NCBI GenBank assembly: GCA_027186245.1
Contig: CP114500.1
Span: 4,970,001-5,034,000 of the forward strand
DNA: 64,000 nucleotides
Direction: 5' to 3'
Origin: Coriaria nepalensis
Lineage: Eukaryota > Streptophyta > Magnoliopsida > Cucurbitales > Coriariaceae
In this document: one piece after another, positions 11,801 through 23,196 of the stretch
Position numbering within the stretch: position 1 is the first letter of the stretch
How the letters are laid out: every line of letters starts with the position of its first letter
The notes under the pieces: generated by a model
What the model saw: the letters and a program-made list of their open reading frames with translations, nothing else
What the model was told of the DNA's origin: nothing
The model's database searches: none
Program-made: the position numbers and the translations under genes

Positions 11801-14800
11801 CAGTCAGACTGAGAAGGCATTTCATGCCTTCTGAGAAGTCCACAACTACTGAACTACATAAGCAATACAAGAAAAGAAAAACATCAGCACCGACACCCCT
11901 GAAATATAGAGATCCGAACAGAAAGACTAACACTCCTTCCACAATGTGTAAAAACTAAAAAGGCCACCGTATTCTGAAGATAAGAGTTACTGGTACAGTT
12001 TTTAAGGCCATCGATTCAAGCACCGTACTTTCCCTAACACAGACTTGAACAGGTGTGGAATATGAATAGATGTGGACAGAAAACATCACCAGTACACAAA
12101 GCACAGTAGAATATATCAATAAAAAAGAAATAATAGTCAAAATTATACCTGATTCATAACTTCCTTAATCATTTCTCTGGCTACATCAATCTGTCTCTTA
12201 TCACCAGTCACCCGCACAGTTCTCTCTTCAGCATCTCCATTAGTAAGATGTTGGGGTATCAACTGCATGAACAGAACATAAGAAACAAGCGATAACACAT
12301 AAAAAAGCCTGGATATCATCAACATTCCATTCCTCATCTATTTCTAGCTACCTGGATCCTTGCCCCTGATCTGGTCTGCAGACTTTTAATGGTCTCACCA
12401 CCTCTTCCAATAATTAGACCAACCTAAATCAGGAAAGCTTGGGTCAGTTGCAGCTGGAACAAAAATCCATGGGCCATCCACCATAGTAGGGAGATACTAC
12501 CTTCTCATTTGGAACTTGTATCTCTATCTGTTCAGCAGTTGCAGCAACCTGCGAAGAACCAAGACCTCTAGCTACAAGTGATGGAGAACCTCCAGCATCC
12601 GCCTACAGAACATTGTAGGGAAAGCATGTTAAGCATAGTCTCCTGAGTAATAAAGTTCAAAGGGGAAGGAAAATACCTCCGCTATCACAGCGTTTATAAG
12701 CTTCTCGGCCTTGCTAATATTTTCCAAGCTGCCAATTATTTCAATGACCCTTGTTGCAGCATGTGGATCCATGTCAGCATCCCTTGTAATTTGAATTTTT
12801 GCTCCAGTGTTGTACTGCAAGTAACGGACTGTATCCCCAGCCTTGCCAATTAGCACACCAACCTGCGTGAATAAAAAAAACTTGAGAGTTTAAGAGAGGC
12901 CAGTCCTTCAATTTTCTGTAGCATCTGTAATCTCTGTTTAAAAAGTATGTCCTATCTAATGACACTAGTTTGTCGAGAGCTTTTATATCTAATAACATTA
13001 AAATTTAATCCAATAGCCTCCTAGGTTTTTTTTTTTATATAATTATTTTTCTGGCCAGATCGTAGTTGAAATTCGTCAACTTTTTTGGAATCAGTATGAT
13101 TGTTGGACAACTAAATAGAATAAGAAAGAAATTCTAGTGGATACTAGATCATAACCCATTTCTTGTCATTTCTTGAGGCTTTATTTCAAGGCAATATATA
13201 TACCAGATCAATAAAAGTAAAGTCACCTTTAAAAAGATGTGCAATAACAGTTTCGCTTGATCATCAACTCGGTGAAATTATCACCATTAAAATAAAAAAC
13301 AGTTGGTTCGCCCAACATGAAATCTCATTTTAATGAAACTAAATAAAAAACCAGAAACACTACTGAGCAGTTGTCGTAAACAGAAACACTACCGCTCCTG
13401 TTCTTTCTTTTTCTTTAGTACTAGTCTATATTAAGAATGTTCCCCAGCCTTCTCAATATATGGGTGATGACTGCTCTCTTCCCCACCGTCATCATACTAG
13501 CCTTTGTTCAAACTAAGTTTCTACCCTTACAATACTGAATCATATTCTTTTCTCATGAATATGGGGTTGATCCAGTTCATCAATCCATCTCCTAAAAAAT
13601 GATTACCGTAATTGATTACTTTTTACAAGGTGGGGTTAAACTTTAAATGAATTAAACAATAAACAAAAAAAGAATAATAACATGATTTAAATGTAACCAA
13701 CAAAATTATGTGAATATGCTGTTGTTATGTACCTCTTTCTTTTTTTTTTTTGGTATTTCTTCGTCTGTCTGATATGTCTCAAATATGGTCATTTCCAATC
13801 TTTCAAAAGTGAGCACCCTGTTATCTTCTTCAATTTCATCATATTAAGTTTCATTCTACCTAAACTATCATCCTTCTAAGCTGTATCATATCCTTTTCTC
13901 ACATATTTGAAGTTAGACCTAAATCATCACGCATCTCCTTAGAAAATCCATTGATATTCCTACCACTGACTTATTAGAAAATGATTTGCATTTCTCAACC
14001 GGAAGAGGTATGCATAAAAGTATTTGCCGCAAGGGGGAATCCTAGAATTCCGTCTGTTTTCTGGGTTTGGAAAAGCGCGGATTTTCAAGAAAGGGAAATT
14101 CTGCATGACCTAATCAATAAAAGATAAATAAAAAAAGAGAAAGGAAAAGTATACTAATACTCTCATTCTAAATTGCCAAATTATAAGGATACCTTGTTAT
14201 TCGGAACCTCCATTCTCCGCAGCACAGTTTCGGTCCCATAAATATCCCTTGGTTCTGCAGAAGACAAATAACCATGCTGTGCAGCTTCCAAGGTAGGTTC
14301 CTCCGATTCTTCCTTTAAAGGTTCCTGAGCTTTGTCCATCTCAGAATTTTCCATTGCTTCTTCCTTAGAATGGCCCTCAGACTTACCAGCAGTTTGTTGT
14401 TCATCATTCACTGTCTCTTGAACTTCCTCCGACACAGGATCATTGTTGTCATCAGCTGGTTGTAAGGCATCTTCCTGAATAGGGTCGCCAGTCTTCTCTT
14501 CTTGGTGTCCATTCTCACTAACTGTTTACAGGAAGAGACAACACTGAAACATTATCCATGATTATAATACAGGACACATTTGAGTACCATACTATTATAT
14601 TGAAGTTGCCCATTTTAAGTTAAATAAAATGAAGTGTAACGTAGGAGTAAAATAAGGGCAGTGCATTTGCATTTTTTTTCTACTCCCAACTTTAATAGTC
14701 TTAAGTCAAATTTTCTCTGAGGTAGGTTCCTCTGGAGTGTAATTGAGCTGTTAATCTTTATTTAATAATTAAGGCTAGTGCCCTCCATTTAATAACTACA

Positions 14801-15456
14801 TTATACCATTTTATTCATTATTTAAGTGAAAATAGAAAATCAAGCATTACTAGAGTATAATGTCCTTTTTCTCCCCTTTCCCATCTTACTTCCATCTCTA
14901 TTTCGTAGAGTAATATCAGAATATTACGTTTTTGAAAAAACCAATTAGAATGGAGGTGGAAAAAAGACCAGAAAAGAGCAAAAGGTAAGACTTAAGAAGC
15001 ATCTGAAATTGGATACATATTCCCCCATCGATGTCTTCAGTATTTCACAAGCAGAAATCTTTCATGTTCCAAACGAAATATTCTTATACGACCACAATCA
15101 TTATCAATACAGACATTTTGCCTCCAAAAGCTGCCAAAGATGGAATTTTATATATTCCTAGCCATGTTCTTGAAAACACAATTCATCCAAAAAGCGTATC
15201 ATGAAATTAAACGATAACACAAAGTACCTATCTCATCAGGTTTCTCAGCGAGCCGAGGTCTCTTTGCCTCCGTTTCATCAGAAGGTACCAAATCAGCTTC
15301 CGCAGCAGTACCACGATCCGCATTAGGGTGCTCCGGCTCATCACAGTTAGGGTTTTTCGGTTCTGGAGCTTCTGGCTCCAAATCTTCGAGCTTTCTTCTG
15401 TGATCTGCCGGAGCAGGGCTCGCCACACCAGCTGCAACGACCTCTTCCTCCGCCAT
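8893..15456 (-). CDS. KH domain-containing protein, FUBP-like RNA-binding protein
   Basis: Single-stranded nucleic-acid binding protein with two KH domains, related to far-upstream-element-binding/KSRP-type proteins. Exons in transcript order are 15456-15228, 14521-14193, 12862-12677, 12602-12501, 12423-12352, 12262-12149 and 10065-8893 (TGA). They total 2205 nt, 734 residues. Residues 1-178 are acidic, Glu/Pro-rich and carry a basic KRPR patch. KH1 is about 179-247 with GKAG at 192-195; KH2 is about 275-343 with GRGG at 288-291. Residues 345-734 are a low-complexity Gln/Tyr/Pro/Gly/Ser/His-rich tail in one large exon, prion-like in composition and a plausible phase-separation region (inference). 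The start used is MAEEEVV; an in-frame ATG at 15507 could add 17 residues. The specific RNA target is unknown. Confidence 0.92.
13518..13953. repeat. Diverged direct repeat inside the KH-gene intron 2
   Basis: About 100 bp at 13518-13611 recurs in diverged form at about 13843-13953. Shared blocks include AAGTTTC...CTACC, TCATAT(C/T)CTTTTCTCA and CATCTCCT(A/T)A. It looks like an old local duplication or two copies of a dispersed repeat. Boundaries are approximate. Confidence 0.45.
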
Positions 15457-15837
15457 AGCGATTGCAGGAGATCGGAAGACCGTATTTAGAGACCTCCAAA
15501 CCCCCAAATTTGGAGATTAACGGTAACGAAGGTCCAGGGAGGGTTTTTGGAGATGAGTAGTTTTGTTCTTGCGCGTCGTTGCTTGTGAGGGAACCAGTGA
15601 ATGATCAGACATAAACGTGGCGGTAAATGAAGTAGAGGGTTAAGGCTCCCTATAGAGAAAACTCTGACGGCAGATATTTTTTTTCTTGTGAGAAGTAGGG
15701 GGTGTGCATTGAGGAACATGTAAGGTTTAGGGTACTTACTTGAATAACTGCTATGCTGCCTGCTCTAATAAGTATTAGGGACAAATTCAACCTAAACAAA
15801 TATTTTACATAAATTTAAATAAATTTAAAATTTTCTA
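15457..15837. other. Upstream region of the KH gene
   Basis: Probable 5' UTR and promoter of the minus-strand KH gene. I see no convincing TATA box. The sequence becomes AT-rich toward 15837, where a direct-repeat block starts. Confidence 0.5.
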
Positions 15838-16327
15838 TTCAAATTTAATTACTTATTATTGTTTCATATCAGCAAGGTGCATTGGTCAATATTTCATCAA
15901 TTCCAACCATCTTTCCATGTGGTGGTTCACTATAGAGGTCTATGTTTCTACCACTATACGTAGACTTTAACGGACAATGTCTGCACTTGATGAGTAAGTT
16001 ACATACAAATAGAAAGATTTGACTTTTTCAAGTTATAAATTGGCAAGTTATACATACGTAGACTCCAGTCACTAGCCCTGCCTTCGGCATCCCCCTCCTT
16101 GCGGTTAAGGTGTTCAAATTTAATTACTTATTATTGCTTCGTATCAGCAAGGTGCATCGGTCTATATTGCATCAGTTCCGACCATCTTTCTATGTGGTGG
16201 TTCACTATAGAGGTCTATGTTAACTTGCTACCACTATATGTAGACTTTAATGGACAATGCATGCACTTGATGAGTAAGTTACATACAAATAGAAAGATTT
16301 GACTTTTTCAAGTTATAAATTGGCAAG
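15838..16327. repeat. ~210-bp direct repeat pair
   Basis: Copy 1 (15838-16047) and copy 2 (16113-16327) run in parallel from TTCAAATTTAATTACTTATT to AAATTGGCAAG with scattered substitutions and a small indel. A 65-bp spacer with CTGCCTTCGGCATCCCCC separates them. They could be unequal-crossover products or short terminal repeats of a small retroelement; neither is proven. Confidence 0.85.
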
Positions 16328-16440
16328 CCTTGAGAGGCACCTTAAATGTAATTTTAGGAGTTACTAAAATGATGGATACTTTGACTAGAGGAGCATTGCT
16401 TATCAAGAAAATGAATGTGGACCTAATTGAAACTATAATA

Positions 16441-16510
16441 GGCTAAATATATGAGGAGAATTGGCCAGCATGGAATCGGCTAAATATATAGGGAGAATTG
16501 GCCAATATAG
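16441..16510. repeat. Short tandem repeat, 37-bp period
   Basis: GGCTAAATATA followed by GGAGAATTGGCCA occurs at 16441 and again at 16478, with few differences. Confidence 0.7.
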
Positions 16511-16694
16511 AAGGAAGAGAGCTATAAACATGGGAAATGGGCTTGGCCCATTTTCACTAATTCAAAAAGAGAAATGCCTTATCAACCTAAAAATATTGAC
16601 TGATTAAGAAAAGGAAGTTTGTCATACGAGTATACTTATTGAACAAATAATTTCTAGTACTTGCCGATCAACTAACTAAGAGTCCAAGTTTGTC

Positions 16695-16702
16695 TATAAA
16701 TA
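16695..16702 (+). promoter_or_regulatory. TATA-box-like site ahead of a broken reading frame
   Basis: TATAAATA lies 60 bp before the ATG of the degenerate frame at 16755. The spacing fits a core promoter, but no other evidence of transcription is available. Confidence 0.35.
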
Positions 16703-16754
16703 GAGACTTTGGGTGGAGAGGAAATCACCACTCAACAACCACATCTAGGATTGG

Positions 16755-17816
16755 ATGGAGACATGTCTCTTAAGTTTCAGAGAAACCCCCATTCCGGGAG
16801 TTGATTTGAATCCCTTTCCTACTCTAGCTAATATTGTCAAAGCTAAGGTAAGACCCTTTGAAGCTCATCTAGTTAGTTTGGAAATGACTCAAGCATCCAA
16901 AGTTTTCGAAAGGAAATCGATGTACTCGAAGTGTCAAGAACAATTACTAGAATAAGTTGCTTGGAGGGAGGCCGCTAAGAGTGATCAAGCTAAGTGGTTA
17001 GCTAGAAGTTAATCATCCCCTTCAATGAAAACCTTGAATATAATTATGGACGATCCTCAAAAGTTTGTGTCGTCCGAACCAACTAACCAAGGAATGATCA
17101 ACTCCCTCAATATGGCCGACAAGATAGTTGATTTGATGGCATTTTCATCATTCGAAGTCAAGACTAACTTTATCATTTTTATGTTAGAAGCACTTCTAGA
17201 CAAGGTGGATTCATCTTACAAAGAAGAAGATGATAAAGAATCGACTTGGCCTATGGATCCGAGCCTCGAGAAACTCACGGAGCCGATTCCTAATGAGCTT
17301 CTAGTGGCGATTCTCAAAAATAAAATATTGGTCAGAACCATCCCAATTCAGGTATATTGTAATATAATCACCTTGTCGATCAACTTTTAGGCTGACTTAC
17401 AAATTTCACAAAAGGAGACGAATGTAAGCGAGGATCAAGAAGGCATCTTAGAATTGCCATCACTTCCACGACCATATGAAACTATCAGCTCAGTTCAAAT
17501 CATGTTGGAGGCGTATGGCTCAGAAAAGGTTATCTTTGAGAAACTATCCGAATAAATATCTCATCACATCAAACCTCTTCACATCAATGTGTATCTCGAA
17601 GGTACACTGATCTCCCGAGATTACTCGACAAGAGGGCAAAAGTTAACATCTTACCGTACCTCTATAATGAAGGTCCTCGATAAATCAGTCAAGGATTTAC
17701 TTCACATTGAAGAGACCATTGGTGAATTCACCAGTGGTATGTCAAAATTCCCAAGAGTCCTTCATTGGCCACTTTCTTTGTGGAGTTCACCGTTCAATCA
17801 AAAAAAAAAAAGGTAA
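16755..17816 (+). pseudogene. Unrecognised protein-coding relic, one frame with four stops
   Basis: A single frame stays coding-like for about 1 kb but is interrupted by stops near 16953, 17010, 17388 and 17553. Segments include METCLLSFRETPIPG, MADKIVDLMAFSSFEV and YLEGTLISRDYSTRG; these join in frame without indels. A 39-nt stretch (17352-17390) has GT...AG ends but is shorter than normal plant introns, so I treat it as part of the broken frame. I cannot assign a family. Context (direct repeats, TATA-like site, no introns) suggests a decayed mobile-element ORF or processed gene. Confidence 0.5.
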
Positions 17817-18136
17817 AGAAAAAGAAAGGCTCCAATTTTCCCCCTTGCTAAAACAAATTAACAAATTAAACTTGATTAGAAAAGGCAAAGGTAGAACATC
17901 ATCCAAGATTCAAGTAATAGATTACATCATTCAAGTAATGATTGCATCCATGCTATATGTTTAATCATTTTAAGTTGATACTTGATATTAACTACTAATA
18001 ATGTACAGAGAGTAATATTGAAACAAGAAAAACTCTACTACCATATATTTTAGAAAGATATAAGGAAGAAAAAAAGGATTAGCTGAAAATTAAGGTTTGA
18101 ATTAATTGTAAGGGAGAAAAAGTAGAACCTTTTTGT

Positions 18137-19058
18137 TCAAATTTGTGGAGAAATCTTGACCCTCTTTGGAGAAGAAGAAAAAGCCCTAGAAATGGAGTTA
18201 ATAATCTTCTTCTGTGATTCAAAGATCAAATCGATCCTCCTATTCTCCATCTCCATTCTACACCTTTCTGTTTCCCTCATCATTTCAATCTTCATCGTCT
18301 CTAACCATACGAATCTATCAGCAAACGCCCTAATTTCCGCCACAAATTCCATAACAATCTCACCGCCTCCTCCTCCTCTCTCTCCCCTTCCACCACGTCC
18401 AAATCCTCCACCTCTTCCTCTTCCTCCTCCACCTCCCTCCTCCGCCAAAATCCAAAAATCCCTCCCTTTTTCGCCACTCTTTCTCCACCCAAAGCCCTCT
18501 CCGCTGCGAATCTATTTAACGTAGTAGGTCGCCTCAAGATGTAATTAATACTACGAGACTTACCATAGCTTTTATCGACGTCATCGACCTCCTCCACCTC
18601 CTCTTCATCGTCGTCATCATCTCTATCTGAATAATCGCGATCAACATGATGAGGGGCCGGATCTTCTATGTCGTTGCATCGTATCAAGGAAATAGTTCAT
18701 GCGGAGATAGGTAAAGGACCGCGTTCCAAGCTATCCATGAGATCGAAGTACTGCCAGTAACAGTGACCGCTGGAGGGTAGACGCTTCTTCTTAGTGCGGT
18801 AGCGTTGATGGAGCTTTTCGATCTTGTGGAGGTCTTGGAAGGCTCAGAGTAGTTGTAGCTGCAGCGAGTGGCGACGGTGACGGCGACTTCTTCCTACTGG
18901 TTGGATTTGAGCTGGCCTCTTTTGAGAGAGTACCATTTTTCTTGGTAAGCCTGAATAAGGTGGACGGTCTCAGGATGAGTCCATGGGAGGGAGGGAGATT
19001 TCTTGGCTGTGGCGGTGGAGATAGGTTTGGAAGATGACGATGAAGGTGGAGTAGCCAT
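18137..19058 (-). pseudogene. Trihelix (GT-factor/ASIL-ENAP type) transcription factor pseudogene
   Basis: On the minus strand an ATG at 19058 opens MATPPSSSSSKPIS, then LPWTHPETVHLIQAYQEKWY and SLKRGQLKSNQ, matching the trihelix (SANT/Myb-like) DNA-binding domain. The next codon is TAG where the family has its second-helix Trp. Shortly after, a deletion shifts the frame. Later pieces survive in other frames: an acidic Asp/Glu region, a Gly/Arg-rich stretch, and a typical C terminus (EFVAEIRAFADRFV, MKIEMMRETERCRMEM, LIFESQKKIIN) ending at the stop at 18137. Intronless layout agrees with the family. The gene is clearly disabled. Confidence 0.8.
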
Positions 19059-19284
19059 TAGAATCAATTTTTTCTTGTTTTAGTGTACAGGGTTTGGATT
19101 TGAGGATTCGATTGGTTTTTTTTTTTTTTTGTGTTATGCTATTGGAAGGGAGTTTTGTTGGTAGAGGTGGTGGTGGAAACGGCGGATGCAGCAGTGTTAT
19201 AGTCTTGTGTTAAGAAACGGGTGTGGCGTATTGGATGCAGATTGAGCAATTATAATAATTATTATTTTTAATTATTATTATTAT

Positions 19285-19749
19285 TATTCCATTTGCAGTT
19301 TTGAGATCAATTATGATCTTAGCTGATTATATTTCTCCTTCTATGCTTTGGATCAAGTTTGAATTTATGTTAGCTTGTTGGAAGAGTTTTGTGCAGAGTC
19401 AGAATGAAGGTGGTTCAAATTATGGTCTTTTTAGGTTCTCTATCAAAGAAGTGGTTGTAGGATTTCAATTTTTCTGATTTTTTAGTCCTTGTTTGTTTTT
19501 TCATTGTAAGGGTCAATGCTCTTGTTGAGTATTAGTGTTTTTCACATTTTTGTATATCTATTTAATGGTGCACTGTTATTGTACTTTGCTTATGAATGTA
19601 TGTTTGTATTCATGCAAGTTCTGATCAATGAAGAAGTAAGCTGATGTTTTTTTAACTCCCTTGTGTTCATGTTCTCTGTTTTTTTGGATTTGCTGCTCTA
19701 GTGTTCTTGAGGTGAAATATTTTTTGTATTTGTCTTGTAAATTCTAACA
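19285..19749 (+). repeat. 5' LTR of the copia element
   Basis: Aligns along its whole length to 22341-22803. It ends AAATTCTAACA immediately before the primer-binding site. The expected starting TG is mutated to TA, next to an ATT microsatellite. Confidence 0.88.
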
Positions 19750-19763
19750 TGGTATCAGAGCAC
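19750..19763 (+). other. Primer-binding site (initiator tRNA-Met)
   Basis: TGGTATCAGAGC directly after the 5' LTR is the standard plant copia primer-binding sequence, complementary to the 3' end of initiator tRNA-Met. Confidence 0.9.
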
Positions 19764-19852
19764 ATTTAAGATTAAAAAAACCGTTGAACAAAACCTTGCT
19801 TCTCATCTGTTTTTTTTTTTTCAAATCAAAAAAGCCTAAAGCAAGTTGAAGA

Positions 19853-22296
19853 AGAGTGATAACTTCTAATCAGGGTGCCAACTTACTTTCACCTCCAGTA
19901 TTTAGTAGTGATGGATATCAGTGTTCGTTTGCAAGGATGACCACTTATCTTCATGCTCATGGCCTTTGGGAATTAATAGAGAATTGTTATAAACCACCAT
20001 CAGAGGAGGTGGATTTTACACTGGAGCAGATCAAGCAACATAAGACAGAAAAATAGAACAATTATAGAGTTTTGGCCATCATTCAATCATGTATTGATGA
20101 TAAGCTATTCACTCGGATCATTGGCATCAATTCAGCCAAAGATGCATGGGATGCCTTGCATAAGAAATTCTGAGGGAGTGAAAGGGTGAGGAACATCAGA
20201 TTGTTAAACCTCAAAAGGAATTTTGAGAGGTTAAAAATGAAGGAATCTGAGTCCATTAAGGACTATGCTGGGAGGATGATGGAGGTCTCCAATCAAATGA
20301 AGACCCTTAAAAGAATGTTACATAAAAGATGATGGTTGAAAAGATGCTTGTAAGTGTAACTTCCAAGTTTAACTCCAAGATTGATGCAATAAAGGAAAGC
20401 AAGGATATTGGCTCATTAACCATGACAGAACTCACTGATTCATTAAAGGCTAATGAATCTAGACATGCAAAGAAGAAAGAAAATGAGGTTAAAGGTGCAT
20501 TCCAAATGGAACACAAGGGAAAACCTTGGGAGAAGTATCGAGGCAATGCCCCTCATGGATCAAGCAGTTCTGAAACCAAGAAGAAAACGGGTTACTCTAT
20601 TTGCAAGTCAAAGTTCCATAGTGAGAAAACATATCGATAGAAAGGAAAGCTTAAGTGATATTATTGTAAGTTGTTTGGCCATATTGAGAAGAATTGCTTT
20701 AAGAAGAAGAGAGACAAAGGACTTGGGCAACCTTAATAAGTTAATGCAACTGAAGCCATAAATGAAAAACACTTCTTTATGGCTACTGAGTTTGTCAAAC
20801 TCAAGTCCAGTGATGAGTGGCGGATTGATAGTGTTGTACCAACCATATGACATATAATGAAGGTCTATTTAAGGATATAGACAGAAGTTTTTTAACTAAT
20901 GTCACAGTTAAGTTTTTCAAATAATGTCATAGTTGGAAATATGAAAGTTGTAAGAGCTAAAGGAAAAATGACAGTTACTATCAAGACCAGAAAAGGGATG
21001 AGGCTCATCTCGAATGTGCTTCTGGTTCCTGGTTTGCAATATAATCTTCTGAGTGTTGGTCAACTTATGAAGAATGGATACTCTGTGTTGTTTGAAGACA
21101 AACATTGTATCATTCTAGATTCAAAGAGGAAGCAAATGGCTCAAGTTCCTATTAATCACAATAGTTTCTCTATGAAATGGAGACATCAAGCTTTAAGTTG
21201 TAAGGAAGATGAAGCTTAGATTTGGCACAAGAGGTTTGGTCACTCTGACCTCAAAGCAATAGAGAGGTTGAGCTCAGAAGCTATGGTTGAAGGGTTGCCT
21301 CAAGTAAAGCCTCAACCTTATATCTGTGAAAACTACCAGATGAGAAAGTTGAAGAGAAAATCATTTCCCAAGAATCAAGCCTATAGAGCGGAAGAGAGGC
21401 TTGACTTGGTCCACTCGCATTTATGTGGCTCTATGAGAGAGTTGTCTCTAAATGGAAGCAAGTACTTCATCATCTTTATAGATGACTTCTTCAGATTCTG
21501 CTCAATTTATTTTATGAAGGAAAAATCAGAAGCCTTCTGTATATTTGTGAAGTATAAAAATATGGTAGAAACAAAAAGTGGAAGGAGGATTAAAGCTTTC
21601 AAATCAGACAATGGAGGAGAGTACACCTCCACACAATTCAAAGCTTATCTTGAAGAGCATGGGATCAAGCACCAGCTCAATGTGCCTTACATCCCTCAAC
21701 AGAACGATGTGTCTGAAAGGAAAAATAGAACTATCATAGAGGTGGTAAGAAGCATGATGGCTGAGAAGAAGGTGCTGTGAAAGTTATGGGCAGAGGCAGC
21801 AAGCACAGCAGTATACTTACCGAATATCTTGCCAATAAAAGTTGTGGATGGCAAGACTCCCTATGAAGCTTGGACCAAAGTTAAGCCTTCTTTATCTCAC
21901 TTCAAAGTATTTGGTTCTCCCTACTTCATCCACATTCCAGAAGAAAAGAGAGATAAACTCTCCGTAAAGGCAGAAAAAGGGATATTCATAAGCTATAGTT
22001 TGATATCAAAGGCCTATAGATTAGTCAGTCCTAATTTGAAGAAAGTCTTTGTATGTAGAGATGTTGTGATAGATGTGCAAGAGTTTTTGGACTGGGATGG
22101 AGAAGTAAATCAAAAGGAATCGTTTGAATCTCTTGAAGAAGATCAGAATTTGACTTCTGAATTGGAGCAAGATAAAGACTCTGATGATGAGTCAGTGAAT
22201 CAAAGATTTAGAGAATTAGATCATTTTTCTACATTGACTCCTCTTCTAGAAGTAAGCCTACATCATTACAAACTTGTGGGATCAAGACTCATGTGA
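19853..22296 (+). pseudogene. Broken gag-protease-integrase polyprotein of the copia element
   Basis: Gag: the FARMTTYLHAHGLWELI region at about 19930, then helix-rich sequence with stops. Zinc knuckle near 20655-20700 (CKLFGHIEKNC), its first Cys replaced by a stop. Protease remnant: SNVLLVPGLQYNLLSVGQL at about 21010-21065. Integrase: WHKRFGHSDL, then a CxxC motif with the second Cys lost, and core residues in FIDDFFRF, KSDNGGEYTS and NDVSERKNRTIIE. The reading frame is cut by at least ten stops or frameshifts. It ends shortly after an acidic linker, where RT should begin. Confidence 0.88.
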
Positions 22297-22340
22297 TTTG
22301 GTTAATTAGAAGTCAACTTAGAATTCCAATTAGGTTTTAC

Positions 22341-22803
22341 TGTTCCATTGATAGTTTTGAGATCAATTCTAATCTTAACTGATTCTATTCCTCATTTTAT
22401 GCTTTGGATTAAATTTGAATTGATGTTACCTTACTGGAAGAACTTTGTGCGAAGTCAAAATGAAAGTGGTTCAAGTTATAATCTTTTTAGATTCTCTATT
22501 AGAGAAGTGGTTGTACTACGATTTCAATTTGTTTATGGTTTTTTAGTCCTCGTTTGTTTTTTGATGGTAAGTGTCAATAATTTTATTAAGTGTAACTGTT
22601 TTTCATAATTTTGTATAGTCATTTAATGGTGCACTGTTATTGTACTTCCGCTTATGAATGTATATTTGTATTTACGCAAGTTCTGATCAATGAAAAGGTA
22701 AGCTGATGTTTTTTTAACTCCCTTGTGTTCATGTTCTCTATTTTTCTGGGTTTGCTGCTCTAGTGTTCTTGAGGTGAAACTGTTTGTCTCATAAATTCTA
22801 ACA
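22341..22803 (+). repeat. 3' LTR of the copia element
   Basis: Begins TGTTCCATTGATAG and ends TTCTAACA, the TG...CA signature of LTRs. Visibly diverged from the 5' LTR at many positions, so the insertion is old. Confidence 0.88.
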
Positions 22804-23196
22804 GAATGTTCACTTTGAACGCTCATTTATGGTTGAACATTCATTAATCCGAGCGTGGGTCTTCTCAGGTGCTCTCCCTTTCTTGACCATGGGTGGGTCT
22901 CTTTGGCGTGGGTTCCTCCCCTTCACCTTGTCCGCGCGAAAGCCCACCGACTGTGGTGGGAGCCTCGGTCACAACCGCGCGTCTTCCCCGCTACGTGTCA
23001 TTCCATGATGCCACTCGAACACATGAGCAAGCTTGGCCCGTGAAGATACTCGGCCACGTGCGCCGCTCCACCGCGCGGTGGTCAGCTCCACCGAGTGATT
23101 TGATTCATCATAATGGCCCCTTAACTCGCCAGCGATTGTTCCTCAAAGGCCTCTGTCTTTCACTCCTCCATCGCTCCGTCGACTAGGGGCGATTCC

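Larger units (their letters stand above)
19285..22803 (+). mobile_element. Ty1/copia LTR retrotransposon, internally deleted
   Basis: Two similar LTRs (19285-19749 and 22341-22803) flank a 2.6-kb interior. A primer-binding site complementary to initiator tRNA-Met follows the left LTR. The interior reads gag, protease remnant and integrase in that order, as in copia elements, but goes from the integrase C-terminal region straight to the right LTR. Reverse transcriptase and RNase H are absent. Numerous stops show it is dead. I could not see a 5-bp target-site duplication. Confidence 0.92.

Noticed and set aside
15457..15507. Upstream in-frame ATG of the KH gene
   Set aside because: It would add a 17-residue leader without the acidic character of the start at 15456. 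Not excluded, but the downstream ATG is the more natural start.
17352..17390. Possible 39-nt intron with GT...AG ends
   Set aside because: Shorter than the practical minimum for plant introns and a multiple of three; treated as part of a broken frame ending in TAG.
18156..18524. Plus-strand Pro/Ser-rich open frame
   Set aside because: Antisense to the Gly/Arg- and Asp/Glu-rich parts of the trihelix pseudogene; the proline run comes from the reversed glycine codons.
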